A model generated the notes under the pieces. That model ran no database searches. It was not told the origin of the DNA and saw only the letters and a list, made by a program, of their open reading frames with translations. Of a DNA stretch of 64,000 nt, positions 59,323 through 64,000 are shown piece after piece. Numbering within the stretch: the stretch's first letter is position 1; the number at the start of each line of letters is the position of its first letter. The position numbers and the translations under genes are program-made. Source of the stretch: Epiperipatus broadwayi (Eukaryota; Onychophora; Udeonychophora; Euonychophora; Peripatidae); assembly GCA_028023455.1 (NCBI GenBank), contig JAQFVV010006311.1, positions 2,650,147 through 2,714,146 of the forward strand. The letters are read 5' to 3'.

Positions 59323-60794
59323 TTGGACTTTTTTATTTTTATTTAAAATTTTTATTTATAAAAGTGCAACAAATTTTATGATAGTACTTGAATAAAAAAA
59401 GTATTTCACGTTTTTGTTTGTTTAGATAGGACTTTTACATTTTTTTTTTACTTATCTATATATTTGAAATAAGACTCTTTTATCTTTTTAAATATACATT
59501 TTCAATGCAAACTAAATTTTAAACTAATTCTATAAAAAATAAGTAAATTTAAATATGAAATAAATTAAACTGTAATTAAAGTTATTTCTTAAAAGAGGAA
59601 AATCAATAAATCTTTCACCCACTCTCTTTCATAATTCAAAGAATTTATAAAAATAAATGTTTTAAAAATAAAATATAGTTAATTACAAAAGATAACAGAG
59701 TTCGAAAGTTATCTAAAAAGAATGTTCTTAATATAATTCTAAATTAGGAACATTTTATTGTATTAATTCTTAGCACTTATATATATATATATATTTACAG
59801 TAGAACATTTTGTAGCAGGTCTTTCTACTGTTTATTGTGAGGCTTCATAATTCAAGATGAGCTTTCTTTCACTAGTATGAATATTATTTAAATAATTTTT
59901 TTCTTTTCAAGGCAAAGATAAAATTTCACATATAAGCTTCCTTGACATGATGGAATGTTTCTTCTCTAACTTACAGTTTTGTTTGATACAAGTTGTTGCA
60001 TAAATATTTGAAGATTTGCCATTGTATTTGCTCATTTGCATTATGAGTTGGAACTTTTGTAAAGTTAACAAGTATTGGATCCACAGTAGGTTTTAGGGAG
60101 CTATTAACTTTTCCTTTTTAGCTCTACAATCTGAGTTTAAAAAGTTATCATAAAATAGTGATCTAAGAGCTAAGAGTGTCAAGGAGAGCTTTAAATTCAG
60201 ACAATGCACAGTTAACAAGAAAATCGCTCAAGGGTAATCTTCACGTTGCTTCACATTCTGATGTCACATGATCAAAAACTTTTTCTTTTTATATCCTGCT
60301 AAACTCAGATGTAACAGACAATTATCATATTTTAATTATCATTACTGATTGCAATGAAGTACAAATGCTAGAATACTAAAAAAATTATGATCACAAAACA
60401 AATAATAATATAATTGACAGAATCCTCAGGAAACATTAGTTTATTGGTCTTTTACCCAGGATTGATTTTAAAAGATCTAGGGTTTTATTTAACTGCCCTA
60501 AGTAGTTTGATGAAAATTTAGATATTCACTGCCTCATTATGCATGGTCAATATATAGCCCTATGCATTTTCATTATCTCTGGACAGATATAGACTTGCTG
60601 CACAGACTAACTGTAACTACTATTATCTATTAATATAATAGATCATAACCTAGTTTTAAAACTTATTAATTCTACAAGCTCTAGGATATGCTACAAATGA
60701 TTTAATAAACTATACTGTTAAAAGAATTAAACTAACATAAATTCTTTTAGGCTATAATGCTTGGAAAACTATAATACTAAGTGACTAAGGGAAA
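59323..60794. other. Intron 2 sequence, nothing recognised
   Basis: AT-rich; no exon with the XDH cysteine motif is present. Confidence 0.4.
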
Positions 60795-61024
60795 TGTTAT
60801 GTATTGAGTTACAAGATGTCACAAAGGCTAGCTGCAGGATGAACATTTTTTAGTCACAGACTTTCAGTAATGGCGACAACACATTTGTTGGACTTACTTA
60901 TTTAAACCGCTGTAACGAATGTATGTACAGCCACATATTGAAATATAATTAAGTATTGTACAAATAAAATGTTAGTGTAAAACAACTGAGTAGTATTTGT
61001 AATTAAATGGATATAGACATAACA
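60795..61024 (+). repeat. 5' LTR of a Gypsy-type element
   Basis: A 230-bp segment with inverted ends TGTTATG and CATAACA, starting TG and ending CA. It contains an AATAAA polyadenylation-like signal (about 60963-60969) and is followed after six bases by a candidate primer-binding site TGGTGACGAAGATGGG (61031-61046). Start and end fit LTR rules; the 3' LTR is outside the window. Confidence 0.6.
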
Positions 61025-61265
61025 CAATTTTGGTGACGAAGATGGGATATTTAAATGAATGTGCAAGCAAGATCAATGCTGTATAAATATATATATATAT
61101 AAGACATAAGACAACTAGCATATGTAAATGTGCAACTATTATTGTTATATCATAAACTGTCATGCAATGGGTTTTTCCCTCGCATTTCTTTCTCACTTAA
61201 AAAACGGTCAGAAAATGCATGCAAACATTTAGATAAATTTTGGAATTCTCAACTTATACCATGTA

Positions 61266-61965
61266 ATGGCTACTATCAGCTCTCTAGCATCATTCGACAT
61301 TGACTCTCCACACCTATGCAATACATATGCATCACAAGTGAATTTTTTTTTTGAAGCTAATAACATAAATTCTGATGACAGGAGGCGTGCAACTCTCCTT
61401 GATGCATGTGGTCTAAAAACATTAAGTATTCTGTGCTCCCTTATATTTCCAGCATTGTCTCAAAAGTCATACCAAGACGTCATTAAAATCCTAAAACAGT
61501 ATTTTATCCCATAGCCATCCATCATATACCAGTGTTTTCAATTTCATCACCATTGGGGAGAAAGTGTAAGCACATTCTTGACAGACCCCCGACATCTGAC
61601 AGTGGGTTGTGAATTTGGACCTTCACTTATAGAACATCTTCGGGACCAATTCATATGTGGACTTCATGATGAGGCAACACAAAGCAAACTACTAACAGTA
61701 ACAGAAAAAAGCTTAACCTTGGAAATGGTTGTTCAGCGTAGCTTGGCAGCGGAGGCAGCATCAATATAGGTGCATGAAATCTGTGCCACAAGCTCATCCA
61801 AACCCTGGTGTACAAAAGAAACAATGAAACCCTTTGGTCAGGCACCACTCCTTGTGATGGATGTAGTGGTCAGCACACCCGAGTGGAATGTCTTGTTAAA
61901 AGAACCAAATGCCATTTCTGTCAGAGAATGAGATATCTACACCGTGTTTGCCGAGAAAAGCAATG
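61266..61965 (+). pseudogene. Gypsy gag, broken
   Basis: Starts MATISSLASFDID and reads as a capsid-like helical region (61266-61511, ending in a stop), then resumes to 61769. A shifted frame near 61855-61965 carries two zinc-knuckle-like motifs (CDGC-H-C and CHFC-H-C). At least two stops and one frameshift. Confidence 0.6.
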
Positions 61966-61975
61966 AAATATTCAG

Positions 61976-62456
61976 ATGATGTCTAACCAGTGTATGACAC
62001 TGACTGAATTGGAAGATGAAATTGTAGATCACATCCACAAAGTACGCCAGAATGGTTCGACATGTAAAGTTATCACACATATATACATATATGGCAAAGA
62101 ATGCAAAATGGAGGTTGTTGACTCAGGGTCACAATATTCTATAATGTCATATGATACATTCAGTACCATAGGAAAAGAACTGATACCTAAATTATATCCA
62201 GTCAATATAACACTAAGAAAATTTCAACATCATGCAATAGCATTTAAAGGACAGTGCATAGTACCTATACAATATGGGAAGGACACATGCAACTTACGAT
62301 TGTTGGTAGCAGAAAACCCATGCACAAGTCTATTGGGATGTGAATGGTTCAGACCTCTGGGTATTATACTATCAGAAGTTCATAGTATCACTGAACCATC
62401 CATCCAAGATGTCATTAGCAAGTATCCCCAAGTATTCGACACCAATAGGGACTTAT
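61976..62456 (+). pseudogene. Gypsy protease region
   Basis: A 160-codon open stretch. The aspartic protease motif is seen as VVDSGSQYS (DSG in place of DTG) at about 62114-62140, and the flap/ALLG-like end as SLLGCEWF at about 62329-62352. It leads toward the reverse transcriptase but a stop intervenes. Confidence 0.65.
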
Positions 62457-62459
62457 AAG

Positions 62460-63230
62460 GGGCCAGCCATTTTACTGCCAGTGGATCCAACTTATCCTCC
62501 AATTAGACTCAGCCTGGCCATTACCACTTGCCATGAAAAATAAGGTGGATCTCACATTAGAGATACTGCTCTGAGAATGAATCATCGAGCCAGAGAGCAA
62601 CCCAATATGGACAACACTGGTGGTACCAAATCACAAACCCACAAGAGAAGTGAGATTATGCACTAACTACAAGGTGACTGTCAACATGGCCCCCAGAACC
62701 AACCTTAACCAATACCTGCAGTCCACCACCTTTTGACATCTCTTCCACCTAGCTCTATTTTCCCCAAAATAGATTTGGCCAAGGCTTATCTTCAGTTGAT
62801 GAGGCATCAGCCAACATACAAGCCATCATCACTCATTGAGGAGCTTTCCATGTGAAATATTTACAACATAAATCTATGTGGCACCTGGGATATTTCAATG
62901 TGTCATAAACAACTTGCTGGGAGACATCCCTGGAGTTTATCCATACTTTGACGATATCTGTACCATGTCGACGAATGACTTATGTGCAAAATTACACAGT
63001 GTTGGAAAAGCCAACATACAGTGGATTGAGGGCAAATAAGGAAAAATGTGTGTTCAGAGAAAACACTGTGGATTTCCTGGGATATAGAATTGATAATAAG
63101 GGCCTCCACCCATCACCAAGAAAAGTGGATGCAATTAAAAATGTCCAATCCTCGAGGAACAAAAGAGAACTAAAAGCATTTCTAGTACTCTTAAATTTCT
63201 ATAATAATTTCCTTCTGGGACAACCATAGC
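62460..63230 (+). pseudogene. Gypsy reverse transcriptase, broken
   Basis: Pieces include RLCTNYK, IDLAKAY-like motif A (about 62770), the catalytic box YFDDI (about 62943-62957) and FLGYRIDNKGLHP (about 63075-63113), then the connection EL-AFL. Frames change several times and there are stops. Confidence 0.65.
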
Positions 63231-63349
63231 TGAACCCCTACATTGCTTACTACAAACAAACATCACATGGACCTGGACAATGAGACACGAAAAGACATTT
63301 AAAAAACTTAAGGAGGCATTGACCTCTGATAGTGTATTGGTGCCATTGA

Positions 63350-64000
63350 TCCTAACCAGGAAGTTCAGCTTATGTGTGATGTTTCACCATATGGTGTGGG
63401 GGCAGTACTAAGTACATGATTGCCCAACAGATCAACTGTCCTGGTGGCTTTCGCCTCATGCACCTTATCTAAAGCTAAAAGGAACTACACACAAATCGAT
63501 AGGGAAGCTTTGGCAATAATATTCGGAGTTAAACGTTTCTGTCACTTCCTATTTGGAATCAGATTCAGAATAAATACAGATCATCAGCAACACTTGGCAT
63601 ATTTATCTCAGATAAACTAGCACCCATAATATTATCACCCAGAATGCAAAGATGGACACACACACTAAATGCCTACTCTTTTAAGCTGGAGTACAGACCA
63701 GGAAGGAAGATTGCAAATGCAGATGCATTGAGCAGATGCCCACTTCTGTCAACCAAAGATGAGGGCCCTAAAATTGCTGGTGTTCTTTTTTGGTAGAATT
63801 GGAGTTTCCTCCGGTGATGGCAGAACAGGTGGTACAAGTGACACACAGGAACTTTTTGTTAGCAACAGTAAAAAACTATATTCTCACCACCTGTCCAAAC
63901 AAAGCCACAGACATGAAACTGCAACCTTTTTTAATAGAAGAAATGAACTCTCCACACACAAGAACTGTCTGCTGTGGGGGTCCCATGTCATCATATCTTC
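63350..64000 (+). pseudogene. Gypsy RNase H and start of integrase, partial
   Basis: RNase H is recognisable from CDVSPYGVGAVLS (about 63370-63410), ASCTLSKAKRNYTQIDREAL and the TDHQ end (63420-63620). YRPGRKIANADALSR follows at about 63692-63735. The last 100 bases read as the ELS-LLWGS spacer that precedes the integrase zinc-binding domain. Truncated by the window edge. Confidence 0.7.

Larger units (their letters stand above)
60795..64000 (+). mobile_element. Gypsy-type LTR retrotransposon, decayed, runs off the window
   Basis: The order is LTR, primer-binding site, gag, zinc knuckles, protease, reverse transcriptase, RNase H, integrase start. Stops and frameshifts break every domain, so it is not active. 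Inserted in intron 2 of the XDH-like gene on the same strand. Confidence 0.8.

Overview
The window is AT-rich animal (metazoan) DNA, roughly three quarters A+T by eye. It has spliced coding exons, long introns and a dense load of decayed retrotransposons, with no operons, bacterial genes or CRISPR. The species cannot be fixed from the sequence. The mix of non-LTR elements, Gypsy-like elements, hAT-type elements and hammerhead-bearing repeats fits many invertebrates.

The one gene I recognise is the 5' end of a xanthine dehydrogenase/aldehyde oxidase-family gene on the + strand. Exon 1 (15 codons, 38615-38659) and exon 2 (58599-58656) are separated by an intron of about 20 kb. Spliced at phase 0, they give the conserved N-terminal start of the [2Fe-2S] domain with no gap. 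Exon 3 is not visible, so intron 2 runs past the right edge. A second, weaker gene start on the - strand (ATG at 12167) sits in a CpG-bearing stretch with a good splice donor, but I cannot name it. A TATA box plus initiator at 29095-29128, followed by a donor at 29446, may mark a non-coding first exon.

Most of the rest is mobile DNA. There are at least four kinds of LINE fragment. LINE-A is RTE/CFDP2-like (about 3.93-5.47, 15.96-16.64 and 54.55-57.2 kb). LINE-B is at 5.5, 13.8-15.4 and 18.0-19.4 kb, with probable pieces at 26-28 and 30-31 kb. LINE-C is at 22.3-23.2 and 47.3-49.0 kb. LINE-D has an uninterrupted 911-codon reverse-transcriptase ORF at 41.5-44.2 kb. Gypsy-type pol remnants lie at 19.5-20.1 kb, 52.5-53.9 kb and, with a 5' LTR, from 60.8 kb to the window end. 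Hairpin or MITE-like elements lie at 4476-4810 and 41208-41365, and a 0.8-kb non-autonomous hAT-like element with an 8-bp target duplication is at 47451-48247.

The most striking system is a repeat family I call R1: about 15 copies with a monomer of about 450 bp, plus diverged relatives. It carries a type I hammerhead ribozyme motif: CTGATGA, a short stem II, GAAAC, then GTC before the cleavage site, with a stem I that closes with an internal loop. Full insertions are inverted dimers (foldbacks), and at least seven are flanked by candidate target duplications of about 10-14 bp. The arms of the foldback at 40211-41136 share private substitutions and keep an intact ribozyme core on each strand, inside intron 1 of the XDH-like gene. 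A second family, R2 (8.05, 11.34 and 45.72 kb), carries a different hammerhead with its own paired stems and, in at least one copy, a tRNA-like B-box. Both look like non-autonomous ribozyme retroelements of the retrozyme/Penelope-LTR type.
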